From NCBI GenBank assembly GCA_965278945.1, contig OZ257128.1:1736001-1800000 (forward strand): a stretch of DNA of 64,000 nucleotides, in the 5' to 3' direction. The position numbers and the translations under genes are program-made. Below are positions 49,768 through 58,831 of this stretch, in pieces. The DNA is from UBA10649 sp965278945. GTDB taxonomy: Bacteria > Actinomycetota > Actinomycetes > S36-B12. Within the stretch, counting starts at the first letter, position 1; each line of letters begins with the position of its first letter. The notes below the pieces were generated by a model that saw only the letters and a program-made list of their open reading frames with translations, had not been told where the DNA came from and ran no database searches.

Positions 49768-50268
49768 ATGCTCGCACCGCCTCCTGGCCTCCGGCTGCCC
49801 GCGGTCACGCGACGGCAGGGGCTCACCGCGCTGGCGATCCTCGGGCCGGTCGGGTTCCTCGCCGCGTGCAGCAGCGACTCGGAGCCTGATCCCGCCGAGC
49901 CGACGGCGCTGCCCGCGACCGTGTCGACGGGGGTCGCGGCGCAGGAGCAGGAGCTCGTCACGATGTACGACGCAGCGATCGCCGCGTATCCGGAGGTTGC
50001 GTCGGCGCTCCAGCTCATCCGCGATCAGCATCTCGAGCATGCGATGGCCCTCGATGCATCGTCGAGCCCCGCGTCCTCACCGCCAGCGGAGGTTCCCGAG
50101 TCCGTCGACGCTGCATTGGTTGCCCTCGTGAAGGCCGAGAAGCGCGCGATGCGTCAGCGCATCGATGCGTGCGTCGAGGCCCAGGAGCCCGGCCTCGCCC
50201 GAACGCTGGCGTTCATAGCCGCGTCGGAGGCCGCGCACGTGCCCGCGCTTCGGGACCTGCGCGCATGA
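49768..50268 (+). CDS. Lipoprotein of the nusA-linked DUF4439 pair
   Basis: A 166-residue product. After a twin-arginine-like stretch (TRRQGLTALAILG) comes a hydrophobic segment and the lipobox-like LAAC (about residue 31-34), so a lipid-anchored exported protein is likely. The mature part is helical: QEQELVTMYDAAIAAYPEVASALQLIRDQHLEHAMAL, then KRAMRQRIDACVEAQEPGLARTLAFIAASEAAH, a pattern of E/H residues as in ferritin-like bundles. The ATG at 49768 is 6 nt after CATTCT. Its stop overlaps the DUF4439 gene by ATGA. Mycobacteria carry a similar pair beside rimP. Confidence 0.75.
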   Translation: MLAPPPGLRLPAVTRRQGLTALAILGPVGFLAACSSDSEPDPAEPTALPATVSTGVAAQEQELVTMYDAAIAAYPEVASALQLIRDQHLEHAMALDASSSPASSPPAEVPESVDAALVALVKAEKRAMRQRIDACVEAQEPGLARTLAFIAASEAAHVPALRDLRA

Positions 50269-50684
50269 CGCCTGCCGAGGCCTGGAGCGCGGTCGTGTCC
50301 GGTGAGGACGCAGCGGCCTTCGCGTACTCGATCGCCGGCGCGCGAGTCGGCGCATCGGCGAGGGCGAGGGCGCTCAACGGGCTCGACGCGCACCGCGCCC
50401 ACCGCGATCGCGCCGCCGCCCTGGTGGTCGACTCGGGCGGCACTCCGCCCGCCCCCGCTGCTGCGTACGACCTCCCGTTCGAGGTCGACTCGGCACGAGC
50501 GGCGCGACGCATGATGGCCCTCGTCGACAACCGGCTCGTGGGCGCATACGCGGATGCTGCGGAGGCCACGACGGGCGACGAGCGGCGCTGGGCCGCGCGC
50601 ATCGGTGCCGAGAATGCGACGCGGGCGGTGGCGTGGGGCGCCGACCCGCAGGCCTTCCCCGTGGGCGACGTGGCGAGCAGCTAG
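50265..50684 (+). CDS. DUF4439 ferritin-like domain protein
   Basis: A 139-residue, Ala-rich, helical protein. DAAAFAYSIAGARVGASARARALNGLDAHRAHRDRAAAL and the later RRMMALVDNRLVGAYADAAEATTG match the DUF4439 family, a ferritin-like four-helix domain without proven function. No signal peptide. Translation is coupled to the lipoprotein upstream, suggesting the two helical halves work together. It ends 3 nt before the stop of the convergent TSUP gene. Confidence 0.8.
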   Translation: MTPAEAWSAVVSGEDAAAFAYSIAGARVGASARARALNGLDAHRAHRDRAAALVVDSGGTPPAPAAAYDLPFEVDSARAARRMMALVDNRLVGAYADAAEATTGDERRWAARIGAENATRAVAWGADPQAFPVGDVASS

Positions 50685-50687
50685 TCC

Positions 50688-51473
50688 TCAGGGCAGCAGG
50701 TCCCAGGCGAGCTTGAGGATGAGCACTCCGACCACCGACAAGAACACGATCCGTACGAAGCCGCTGCCACGGCGGATCGCCATCCGCGCGCCGATGATCG
50801 CGCCGGCCACGTTGCACACGCCCATGAGCAGCCCGAGCACCCACAGCACCGAGCCCGTCAGGCCGAACACGATGATCGCCGCGATGTTGGTGCCGAGGTT
50901 CACGACCTTCGCGGTCGACGAGGCGTTGAGGAAGGAGTAGCCCAGGCCGGCAACGAGGACGATGAGCAGGAAGGAGCCGGTTCCCGGTCCGAGAATGCCG
51001 TCGTAGAAGCCGATCGCCAGTCCCGCGACCGAGGCGACGACGTAGTGGCGACGTCGCCCGTGCCAGCGCAGCTCCTGGGTGCGTCCCATCTGCGGGCTCA
51101 GCAGGGTCCACAGCCACACGGCAATCAGCAGCACGATGATGATCGGACGGAACGCCTGCGCGGGTATGCGGCTCGCGGTCAGTGCGCCCAGCGCGGCGCC
51201 GACGAAGGCGGCCGCAGCCATCGGCAGTGCGGTGCGCACGTCCGGAGGAGCCTTGCGTGCATAGGTCGCCGTGGCGGCTGCCGTGCCGAACACGCTCGAC
51301 ACCTTGTTCGTCGCCAGTGCCTGCACCGGCTCAGCGTTCGGCAGGGCAACCAGCAGAGCCGGAAGCTGGAGAAGTCCGCCGCCGCCGGAGACCGCGTCGA
51401 CCCAGCCCGCCATCGCCGCGGCGACGCACAGCGCGATCAGCAGGCCCGCGTCCGGGAGGGCGAGGGCCTCCAC
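50688..51473 (-). CDS. TauE/SafE (TSUP) family permease
   Basis: A 261-residue protein of about eight helices. GWVDAVSGGGGLLQLPALL and ALATNKVSSVFGTAAATATYAR are the two family signatures, and GFYDGILGPGTGSFLLIVLV the repeat in the second half. TSUP proteins carry sulfite, sulfonates or related anions; the substrate is unknown here. The gene is followed on the minus strand by none of its own partners; it lies 5 nt after the HAD gene. Confidence 0.88.
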   Translation of the reverse strand: MEALALPDAGLLIALCVAAAMAGWVDAVSGGGGLLQLPALLVALPNAEPVQALATNKVSSVFGTAAATATYARKAPPDVRTALPMAAAAFVGAALGALTASRIPAQAFRPIIIVLLIAVWLWTLLSPQMGRTQELRWHGRRRHYVVASVAGLAIGFYDGILGPGTGSFLLIVLVAGLGYSFLNASSTAKVVNLGTNIAAIIVFGLTGSVLWVLGLLMGVCNVAGAIIGARMAIRRGSGFVRIVFLSVVGVLILKLAWDLLP

Positions 51474-51478
51474 TGCTC

Positions 51479-52186
51479 CTAGCGCCAGCCTTCCACGATG
51501 CTCAGGACGTCCATGAGCCGTTGGAGCGTGGCGTCCGGCGCCGCCTCGGGCACTTCGCGCCCGGCCTCGGTCGAGTGCGGCACCCAGATCGTGCGCATGC
51601 CCGCCTTCTGCGCTCCGACGATGTCGTCCCAGAGCCGGTCGCCCACGAAGACCGTCTCGTTGGGCTCGACTCCCAGCGCCTGGAGCACCACCTGGAACGC
51701 CGATGCATGCGGCTTGGCCATCGACAGTTCGCTGGAGTACACCGCGCAGTCGATCAGGTGATCGAGGTCATCGCGAGCGAAGACCTCCTGGTGGTAGGCA
51801 CGCGGCCACATGGTGTTGCTGAGCACGCCGATGAGGTATCCGTTGCGTCGCAGGCTGGTGAGAAGTTCCTGGGCATCGGGATCGGCGTACGTGTGCGGCG
51901 CCCAGAAGTCCAGGTAGCTGCCGAGTGCGCGAAGGTGCCGAGCGCCGTTGATGTCGATGCCCTCGGCGAGGAACAAGGACTCGAGCGCACCGGTGCTCAC
52001 GCGCCCTTGGGTCTCGCGCTGCGTGCGCCACAGTTCCTCCTCGCGATCGCGCAGCCGTCGCGCGAGCGAGGCCGCGTTCGGCGGGTCGTACATCTGCGAG
52101 TAGGCGTACCACTGGGCCTGCAGGTCGACGTCGTGCCACGGGGTCAGTGTGCCGCCCCAGTCAAAGACCACTGCCTTGATGGCCAC
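51479..52186 (-). CDS. HAD-superfamily hydrolase
   Basis: A 235-residue protein with the Rossmannoid HAD core. Motif I is VVFDWGGTLTP; the usual second Asp of DxD is Gly here, so it may not be an ordinary phosphatase. Motif II is GVLSNTMWP, and motif III/IV FVGDRLWDDIVGAQKAGM. A helical cap lies between. The GTG at 52186 has GGAGG 5 nt upstream and starts just before motif I. It is adjacent to proS (1-nt gap), in one operon. Substrate unknown. Confidence 0.85.
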   Translation of the reverse strand: MAIKAVVFDWGGTLTPWHDVDLQAQWYAYSQMYDPPNAASLARRLRDREEELWRTQRETQGRVSTGALESLFLAEGIDINGARHLRALGSYLDFWAPHTYADPDAQELLTSLRRNGYLIGVLSNTMWPRAYHQEVFARDDLDHLIDCAVYSSELSMAKPHASAFQVVLQALGVEPNETVFVGDRLWDDIVGAQKAGMRTIWVPHSTEAGREVPEAAPDATLQRLMDVLSIVEGWR

Positions 52187-52187
52187 G

Positions 52188-53963
52188 TCACCCTCCGCTT
52201 CCGACGAGGACGACGAGGTCGTCAACGGCCGCTGCGACGGCGACATCGGTTCGCTCGCCGGTACGTCGATCCTTGACCTCGACGAAGCCGTCGGCAAGGC
52301 GTTTGCCGACGACGACGATCGTCGGCACGCCGATCAGCTCCGAATCGTTGAACTTCACGCCGGGCGAGACGCCCCGTCTATCGTCCAGGAGCACGCGCAC
52401 GCCGCGAGCGTTCAGCTCAGCGGAGATCCGCTCGGCTTCCTCGAACGGCTCGTCAGCCTTGCCGGTCGCGATGATGTGGACGTCTGCGGGTGCGATCTCC
52501 CGCGGCCAGATGAGTCCCTTGTCGTCGTGCGACTGCTCGGCGATAGCGGCCACCGCGCGCGAGACGCCGATGCCGTACGAGCCCATCGTCACGGTGACGA
52601 GCTCGCCGTTCTCGTCGAGCACCTTCAGACCGAGGGCCTCGGCGTACTTGCGGCCGAGCTGGAAGATATGGCCGATCTCGATACCGCGAGCAAGGGTGAG
52701 CTCGCCCCCGCAGTTGGGGCACACGTCGCCCTCGCGCACATCGGCGACGTCGATGGTCCCGTCGGCGGTGAAGTCGCGACCGGCGACCAGGTCGTAGACA
52801 TGCCGGCCAGGCTCGTTCGCCCCGGTGATCCAGCGCGTGCCCGGGACGACCCGCGGATCCACGAGGTAGCGCACTGCCGACGGGCTGGACTCGCCGAGCG
52901 CGAGCGGACCGATGTAGCCCTTGACGAGGCTGGGCAGGCGCGCGAAGTCGGCGTCCTCGAAGGGGCCGGCAACGCTCGGCAGCAGGGCCGCCTCGAGCCG
53001 CTTCATGTCGACCTCGCGGTCGCCGGGAAGTCCGATGGCCAGTGCTGACTTCGAGCCATCGGGCGCTGTCACCGTGAACACGACGTTCTTCAACGTGTCG
53101 CTCGCGGTCCACGCACGATCGGCCCGGGCCAGATCGGCGCGTTCGTTCGAGACAGCCACCAGCGTGTCGATGGTCGGGGTGCCCGGCGTCTGCTCGACGT
53201 GGGCCGCCGGTGCGTCCGCGAAGTCAACGGCGGCGGGCGCGGGAGTGACGACCGCCTCGACGTTGGCCGCGTAGTCGCACGCCGCACAACGGACGAACGA
53301 GTCCTCGCCGACCTCGGTGGGTGCGAGGAACTCCTCGCTCGCCGAGCCGCCCATCGCACCGGACATCGCCGAGACGATGACGTACTCGAGTCCGAGCCGG
53401 TCGAACGTGGAGATGTATGCAGCGCGGTGCCGCTGATAGGACACCTCGAGGCCGGCATCGTCGAGGTCGAAGGAGTACGAGTCCTTCATGACGAACTCGC
53501 GGCCGCGCAGGATGCCCGCGCGGGGGCGCGCCTCGTCGCGGTACTTCGTCTGGATCTGGTAGAGGACCACGGGCAGGTCCTTGTACGAGGAGTACTCGCC
53601 CTTAACGAGCAGCGTGAACATCTCCTCGTGCGTCGGGCCGAGCAGGTAGTCGCCGCCCTTGCGATCCTTCAGGCGGAACAGCCCGTCGCCGTACTCGGTC
53701 CAGCGGTTCGTCTCCTCGTATGGCTCGCGCGGCAGCAGCGCGGGGAAATGGACCTCCTGGAACCCGGCGCGATCCATCTCCGCGCGGACCGCATTCTCGA
53801 CATTGCGGTAGACGAGGAAGCCGAGCGGCAGCCAGCTGAACACTCCGGGCGCCACGCGACGCACGTAGCCGGCGCGCACGAGCAGTCGGTGACTGGGAAC
53901 CTCGGCATCGGCCGGGTCGTCACGCAGCGTGCGCAGGAACAGGGTCGACATCCGCAGGATCAC
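52188..53963 (-). CDS. proS: Prolyl-tRNA synthetase (bacterial type)
   Basis: A class II synthetase of 591 residues, the length of the bacterial form with an inserted YbaK-like editing domain (about 225-385). Motif 2 is in TKYRDEARPRAGILRGREFVMKD, motif 3 is near GSYGIGVSRAVAAI, and the anticodon-binding domain is at the C-terminus. CDYAANVEA precedes the editing insert. The GTG at 53963 has TAGGCT exactly 6 nt upstream, so the start MILRMSTLFLRTLRDDP is supported over the internal ATG. Confidence 0.96.
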   Translation of the reverse strand: MILRMSTLFLRTLRDDPADAEVPSHRLLVRAGYVRRVAPGVFSWLPLGFLVYRNVENAVRAEMDRAGFQEVHFPALLPREPYEETNRWTEYGDGLFRLKDRKGGDYLLGPTHEEMFTLLVKGEYSSYKDLPVVLYQIQTKYRDEARPRAGILRGREFVMKDSYSFDLDDAGLEVSYQRHRAAYISTFDRLGLEYVIVSAMSGAMGGSASEEFLAPTEVGEDSFVRCAACDYAANVEAVVTPAPAAVDFADAPAAHVEQTPGTPTIDTLVAVSNERADLARADRAWTASDTLKNVVFTVTAPDGSKSALAIGLPGDREVDMKRLEAALLPSVAGPFEDADFARLPSLVKGYIGPLALGESSPSAVRYLVDPRVVPGTRWITGANEPGRHVYDLVAGRDFTADGTIDVADVREGDVCPNCGGELTLARGIEIGHIFQLGRKYAEALGLKVLDENGELVTVTMGSYGIGVSRAVAAIAEQSHDDKGLIWPREIAPADVHIIATGKADEPFEEAERISAELNARGVRVLLDDRRGVSPGVKFNDSELIGVPTIVVVGKRLADGFVEVKDRRTGERTDVAVAAAVDDLVVLVGSGG

Positions 53964-53969
53964 GCCGAC

Positions 53970-53975
53970 AGCCTA
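53970..53975 (-). promoter_or_regulatory. Predicted -10 box of leaderless proS
   Basis: TAGGCT on the minus strand ends 6 nt before the proS GTG. Confidence 0.6.
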
Positions 53976-54014
53976 TTGGCCGCGCGCGCCATCCCCGCCC
54001 CGCCTCGACCTTCC

Positions 54015-54077
54015 CGCCGACCTTGAGGTTGGCGTGGGTTTCAGCGCGTTAGAACCACGCCAACCTCAAGGTCGGCG
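54015..54077. repeat. Family A palindromic element, copy A4
   Basis: Perfect 23-bp arms (54015-54037, 54055-54077; 24 with the next base pair) around a 17-nt loop. On the minus strand it begins 6 nt after the glucosidase stop codon and lies before the proS promoter. Confidence 0.95.
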
Positions 54078-54083
54078 GACGTT

Positions 54084-56744
54084 CTAGGTGAAGTCGGTGA
54101 AGCGCAGGGCGCCGCCGTACTGCAGCAGCAGCGCCACGGTCGCCGTCCAGCCGGTCTGGTGGCTGGCGCCGACCCCGTGGCCGTCGTCTCCGTCGAAGTA
54201 CTCGTAGAACGGCACGAGGTCGCGCCAGTGCGGATCGTTCTGGAAGTAGTCGTTGTCGCCGAGTACTGCCCGCCGCCCGTTGCCGTCGCGCACGAAGATC
54301 GACGTCAGCCGGCCCGCGATGTCATCGCCGGCCTGGGCGAGCGTGACGGCGTGGTCCGAGCCAGTCGGGTCGTCGACCTTCACCGTGTCGCCGAGGAATC
54401 GCGCGTAGGCGTTGAGCGACTGCAGGAACATGAAGTTCATCGGGAACCACACTGGTCCGCGCCAGTTGGAGTTGCCGCCGAACATCCGGTTGCGCGACTC
54501 AGCGGGAACGTAGCCGACCCGGTACTCCTCGTGCCCCACGCGATAGGTGTACGGATTGTCGCGGTGGTGACGGGACAGCGAGCGGATGCCGAACGGCGAC
54601 AAGAACTGCTCGGGATCCAGAACCCGTTCGAGAATCCTGGCCAGGCGATCCTCGTGCACGATCGCGACCATCAGGTGCGAGCCGTCTCCGCCGTCGACAC
54701 GCAGGCGGACCGCGCTCACCGGCTCGTTGTACGCCTTGATCAGCTTTTGCATCTGCTCGTTGATCGCCTCGAGCTCCATGTGCGCCGTCAGCGGGATCGA
54801 GATCGACGCGAACAACGGCACGATCGACTGCATCGAGAACACCTCGAGGGAGTGCGCGCTGCCGTCGGGCATCTCGATCACGTCGTGATAGAAGCCGGTC
54901 TCCTCATTCCAGAGGCTGACGTTGCCCGAGCCCTTCTCGAGGGCATTCGCGACGAGCCATCCGTCCCACACCCAACGGCCGAACATGCGGTCGTACCCGG
55001 GCTCGAGCTTGGCCAGTTCGACGGTGATCTCGAGCATCTGCAGGACGAGAGTGGCAACCCACGACGTGCCGTCGACCTGAGCGAGCTTGCCTCCGGTGGG
55101 CAGCGGCTGGTCGCGATCGAACACACCGATGTTGTCCATGCCCAGGAAGCCGCCGCCGAAGATTCCGCGGTTGTCCGCGTCCTTCTGGTTGAGCCACCAC
55201 ACGACGTCGAGAGTGACGGCTCGGTACGACTGCGACAAGAACGCGAAGTCGCCAACACCCTTTGCCCGACGGTCGAGCTGGTAGACCTGCCAGGCGGCCC
55301 ACGCGTGAACCGGCGGGTTCGTGTCGCCGAAGCTCCACTCGTATGCCGGGATCTGGCCGTGCGGATGCTGGAACACCGACGACAGCAGCAGGAGCACCTG
55401 GTCCTTGGCGAAGTCGGGATCGATCATGGCCATCGTCACGCAGTGGAAGCCCAGATCCCATGCGGCGTACCACGGGTACTCCCAGGCGTCGGGCATGAGG
55501 ATCACGTCGTGGTTGGACAGGTGCTGCCAGTCGGAGTTCCTGCCCTTCCATCGCTCGGCCGGCGGCGTCGGTTGCGTCGGATCGCCTTGGAGCCAGCGGC
55601 GCACCTCGTAGTGGTAGTACTGCTTGCACCACAGCAGTCCCGCGAGCGCCTGCCGCTGGACCAGCCGCTCGTCCTCGCTCAGCTTCGCCGCAGCAAGCGC
55701 GCCGTAGAACTCATCGGCTTCGTCCTTGCGGGCCGCCACGATCGAGTCCGCATCGTCGAACGGCATGCGCAGGTCAGCGGTGGCGAACCGCACGGTCACC
55801 GTGATCGACGCACCCGGCTCGAGCGTCGTCGACACATGCGCGGCGGCCTTGCTCCCGGACGTCGGGTCGATCGCGTCCTGCACGCCCAAGACGACGTAGT
55901 CGCCGATCCCGTCCTTGGGATGCGTCGACTCGTTGGCCGAGCCGAACAGCTTCGCCGCGTTGGTCTCGTTCTCGCAGAACATGAGCTCCGGTGTCGTGCC
56001 GTCGGAGGCGGTGACAGACAGCCATCGATCGCCCAGTACGGGATGGTGGGTATGCGCGACGCCGTCGCGGACCTTCGTGATCGTCGGCGCGACCGCGTCC
56101 TCCTCCCATGACCACGTGTTGCGGTACCACAGGTGCGGGAGGATGTGGATCGGTGCAGCGTCCGGCCCGCGATTCGTCGCGGTGATGCGGCAGACCACAT
56201 CCTCTGGGGATGCCTTCGCGTACTCGACCACGACATCGAAGTAGCGATTCGCGAGCCAGTCGTCCTGCAGTGCGTCGAACAACTCGTACTCGCCGACGTC
56301 CTGCCCGCGCGAACCATTCGCCGCAACGAGGTCGGCGTACGGGAACGCGGCCTGCGGGTACTTGTAGACCATCGATGCGTACGCGTGCGTGGGCAGGTTG
56401 TCGGTGTAGAACCAGTAGTCCTTGACGTCCTCGCCGTGGTTTCCCTGCAGGTTCGCGAGCCCGAACGGCCGCTCCTTGAGGATCTCGTCCTTGCCATTCC
56501 ACAAGGAGAGAGCCAGGCATACGATCTGCTCGTTGTCGCACCAGCCGGCCAGCCCGTCCTCGTTCCAGCGGTACGCGCGACTGCGGGACTGCTCGAAGGG
56601 CAGGTAGTTCCAGGCGTCGCCGTCGGCGCTGTAGTCCTCGCGCACGGTGCCCCACGCCCGCTCACTGAGGTACGTCCCCCAGCGCCGCCAGTCGGCTGCT
56701 CCCGAGCGCGCTTCGGCCAGCCGGTCTTCCTCAGCGGTGGTCAT
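54084..56744 (-). CDS. GH63-like glucosidase ((alpha/alpha)6-barrel glycoside hydrolase)
   Basis: A large cytoplasmic protein of 886 residues. The N-terminal part is a beta-sandwich (EDYSADGDAWNYLPFEQSRSRAYRWNEDG, then ILPHLWYRNTWSW), and the C-terminal part a helical barrel with DAWEYPWYAAWDLGFH, PAYEWSFGDTNPPVHAWA and NSNWRGPVWFPMNFM. These are features of the bacterial GH63/MGH1-type glucosidases acting on alpha-glucosides, including glucosylglycerate/mannosylglycerate. The ATG at 56744 overlaps the glgX stop by ATGA and has AGGG just upstream. Coupling to glgX suggests work on malto-oligosaccharides or glycogen-derived sugars; the actual substrate is open. Confidence 0.88.
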   Translation of the reverse strand: MTTAEEDRLAEARSGAADWRRWGTYLSERAWGTVREDYSADGDAWNYLPFEQSRSRAYRWNEDGLAGWCDNEQIVCLALSLWNGKDEILKERPFGLANLQGNHGEDVKDYWFYTDNLPTHAYASMVYKYPQAAFPYADLVAANGSRGQDVGEYELFDALQDDWLANRYFDVVVEYAKASPEDVVCRITATNRGPDAAPIHILPHLWYRNTWSWEEDAVAPTITKVRDGVAHTHHPVLGDRWLSVTASDGTTPELMFCENETNAAKLFGSANESTHPKDGIGDYVVLGVQDAIDPTSGSKAAAHVSTTLEPGASITVTVRFATADLRMPFDDADSIVAARKDEADEFYGALAAAKLSEDERLVQRQALAGLLWCKQYYHYEVRRWLQGDPTQPTPPAERWKGRNSDWQHLSNHDVILMPDAWEYPWYAAWDLGFHCVTMAMIDPDFAKDQVLLLLSSVFQHPHGQIPAYEWSFGDTNPPVHAWAAWQVYQLDRRAKGVGDFAFLSQSYRAVTLDVVWWLNQKDADNRGIFGGGFLGMDNIGVFDRDQPLPTGGKLAQVDGTSWVATLVLQMLEITVELAKLEPGYDRMFGRWVWDGWLVANALEKGSGNVSLWNEETGFYHDVIEMPDGSAHSLEVFSMQSIVPLFASISIPLTAHMELEAINEQMQKLIKAYNEPVSAVRLRVDGGDGSHLMVAIVHEDRLARILERVLDPEQFLSPFGIRSLSRHHRDNPYTYRVGHEEYRVGYVPAESRNRMFGGNSNWRGPVWFPMNFMFLQSLNAYARFLGDTVKVDDPTGSDHAVTLAQAGDDIAGRLTSIFVRDGNGRRAVLGDNDYFQNDPHWRDLVPFYEYFDGDDGHGVGASHQTGWTATVALLLQYGGALRFTDFT

Positions 56745-58816
56745 TGACCCTCTTTCGCCTCTGTCGTCGCCCGTCGCGAGCCGCACAGGATCATGACGGA
56801 CCGCGGTCCGACCGTGACGTGCTCCCCCGGTCCGACGGGCGGAGCGGGCCTACGCCCGACGGACGCGTCGAAGGAGTCGATGACACAGGTCCACGACGAC
56901 GGAACTATCGCCCCCGGGATACGCATCTGCAATGGCTCCCACCAAGCGTTGACCATGATGAGCATGTCGTCGTCCGGCATCAAGGTGCCATCGAGAGCTA
57001 TGTCCGGTGAGTCTGTGCCGTCGAGGTACACGACAAGCGACCGCGCATCCGGGTTGGCCCAGTCGTCCGCGCCCATGGCATCACCCGACGGCGTGTACCA
57101 CTCGATGTCGACGGCCTGCGGACCGCGGAGGAATCGCGTCCGACGCAGCACCGGATGATCTCGCCGAAGCCGCACGAGTCGCTGCGTGAACGCCAGCAGG
57201 TCAGAGTCGACGTCGGTCCAGTCGATCCACGAGATGGGCGAGTCCTGGCAGTACGCGTTGTTGTTGCCCTGCTGGGTGCGCCCGAACTCGTCGCCACCGA
57301 GCAGCATCGGGATGCCGAACGACGTGAGCAGCGTCGTGAGCATCGCGCGTCGCTGGCGGTCGCGCAGGCCGAGGATCTCCGCGTCGTCGGTCTCGCCCTC
57401 GACCCCGCAGTTCCATGATCGGTTGTCCGACGTGCCATCGCGATTGCCCTCGCGGTTCGCCTCGTTGTGCTTGTGGTCGTACGAGACCAGGTCGCGCAGC
57501 GTGAAGCCGTCGTGCACCGTGACGAAGTTCACCGACGCGGTGGGGCGCCGTGAGTCCGTCCCGTACAGGTCCTCCGAGCCGGTGATGCGAGTGGCGAACG
57601 TGGAGATCAGCCCCGGCTTGCTGCGCCAGAAGTCCCGGACCGTGTCGCGGTACGACCCGTTCCACTCGCTCCACAGCGGCGGGAACCGACCGATGTCGTA
57701 CGAGTCACCCTGACCGACATCCCACGGCTCGGCGATCAGCTTCACTCGCGAGATCACGGGATCCTGGGCAATGAGGTCGAAGAAGGACGCCGACTTCTCG
57801 AATGCGCCGTCCTCGCGCGCGAGAGTCGGCGCGAGGTCGAAACGGAATCCGTCGACGTGCATCTGCTCGACCCAGTAGCGCAGCGAGTCCATGATCAGCC
57901 GCAGCGCGGTCTCGTCTCCGGCGTTAAGCGAGTTCCCGCAGCCGGTCGTGTCGATGTACTGGGACAGGTCATTGGGGTCGAGCCGGTAGTAGGCCGGATT
58001 GTCGATACCCCTGAACGAGACGGTGGGGCCGGTAGCCGGTCCCTCCGCGGTGTGGTTGAACACGACGTCGAGGATCACCTCGAGACCGGCGGCGTGGAAC
58101 GCGCGGACCATCGCCTTGAACTCGGCCACCTGCCCGCCTGGACGCTGCGCGCGCACCTCCGCGGAGTACGAGGACTGCGGCGCGAAGAAGCCGAGTGTGT
58201 TGTAGCCCCAGTAGTTGGTGAGTCCGTGGGCCGCGACGGACGGTTCGGTGAGGCTCTCGTGCACGGGCAGGAGCTCGACGGCAGTCACGCCGAGATCGAC
58301 CAGGTGCTGCAGCGCTGCAGGGTGGCCCAGGCCCTCGTACGTTCCTCGGAGGTCGACAGGAACGTCCGGGTGCAACTGAGTGAAGCCCTTGACGTGGGTC
58401 TCGTAGATCACCGTGTCGGCGTAGGCCGTCAACGGCGGGTGGTCATCACCCCAGTCGAACGACTCGTCGACCACCAGGCCCACGTGGCTGTACTCCGCAG
58501 TCGTGTCCGCGGCGATGGCGCGCGCATACGGGTCGACGAGCAGGCGGGTGGAGTCAAAGCGAAGACCGCGCGCGGGGTCGTTCGGCCCGTCGACTCGGAA
58601 CCCATAGCGCTGTCCAGCAGTGATACCGGGCACCAGTCCATGCCACACGCCTGCGTCCTGCTCGGTCAGCGCCACGTGTGTCTCGATACCTGCAGCGTCG
58701 ACGAGGCACAAGGTCACGGCCTCTGCGGTCCTTGTCGACAAGGCGACGTTCGCGCCGGCGGGCGTGAGGCTGACGCCGAGGGGAAAGGGCTGACCCGGCA
58801 ATGCCACGACCGCCAA
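56741..58816 (-). CDS. glgX: Glycogen debranching enzyme GlgX/TreX
   Basis: A GH13 isoamylase-type enzyme, 691 residues. An N-terminal CBM48 (LPGQPFPLGVSLTPAGANVAL) is followed by a TIM barrel with VIYETHVKGFT, DVVFNHTAEG, nucleophile Asp in DGFRFDLAPTL, acid Glu in LIAEPWDVG and Asp in FVTVHDGF. It hydrolyses alpha-1,6 branches of limit dextrins. The start is probably TTG at 58816, with GAGGG 4 nt upstream; GTG at 58807 is the alternative. First gene of a two-gene unit with the GH63-like enzyme. Confidence 0.93.
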   Translation of the reverse strand: MAVVALPGQPFPLGVSLTPAGANVALSTRTAEAVTLCLVDAAGIETHVALTEQDAGVWHGLVPGITAGQRYGFRVDGPNDPARGLRFDSTRLLVDPYARAIAADTTAEYSHVGLVVDESFDWGDDHPPLTAYADTVIYETHVKGFTQLHPDVPVDLRGTYEGLGHPAALQHLVDLGVTAVELLPVHESLTEPSVAAHGLTNYWGYNTLGFFAPQSSYSAEVRAQRPGGQVAEFKAMVRAFHAAGLEVILDVVFNHTAEGPATGPTVSFRGIDNPAYYRLDPNDLSQYIDTTGCGNSLNAGDETALRLIMDSLRYWVEQMHVDGFRFDLAPTLAREDGAFEKSASFFDLIAQDPVISRVKLIAEPWDVGQGDSYDIGRFPPLWSEWNGSYRDTVRDFWRSKPGLISTFATRITGSEDLYGTDSRRPTASVNFVTVHDGFTLRDLVSYDHKHNEANREGNRDGTSDNRSWNCGVEGETDDAEILGLRDRQRRAMLTTLLTSFGIPMLLGGDEFGRTQQGNNNAYCQDSPISWIDWTDVDSDLLAFTQRLVRLRRDHPVLRRTRFLRGPQAVDIEWYTPSGDAMGADDWANPDARSLVVYLDGTDSPDIALDGTLMPDDDMLIMVNAWWEPLQMRIPGAIVPSSWTCVIDSFDASVGRRPAPPVGPGEHVTVGPRSVMILCGSRRATTEAKEGQ

Positions 58817-58831
58817 CGTGCCCTCCCCCGA

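Noticed and set aside
1856..54077. Family A copies as a CRISPR array
   Set aside because: The copies are single, tens of kilobases apart, palindromic and without regular spacers or cas genes.
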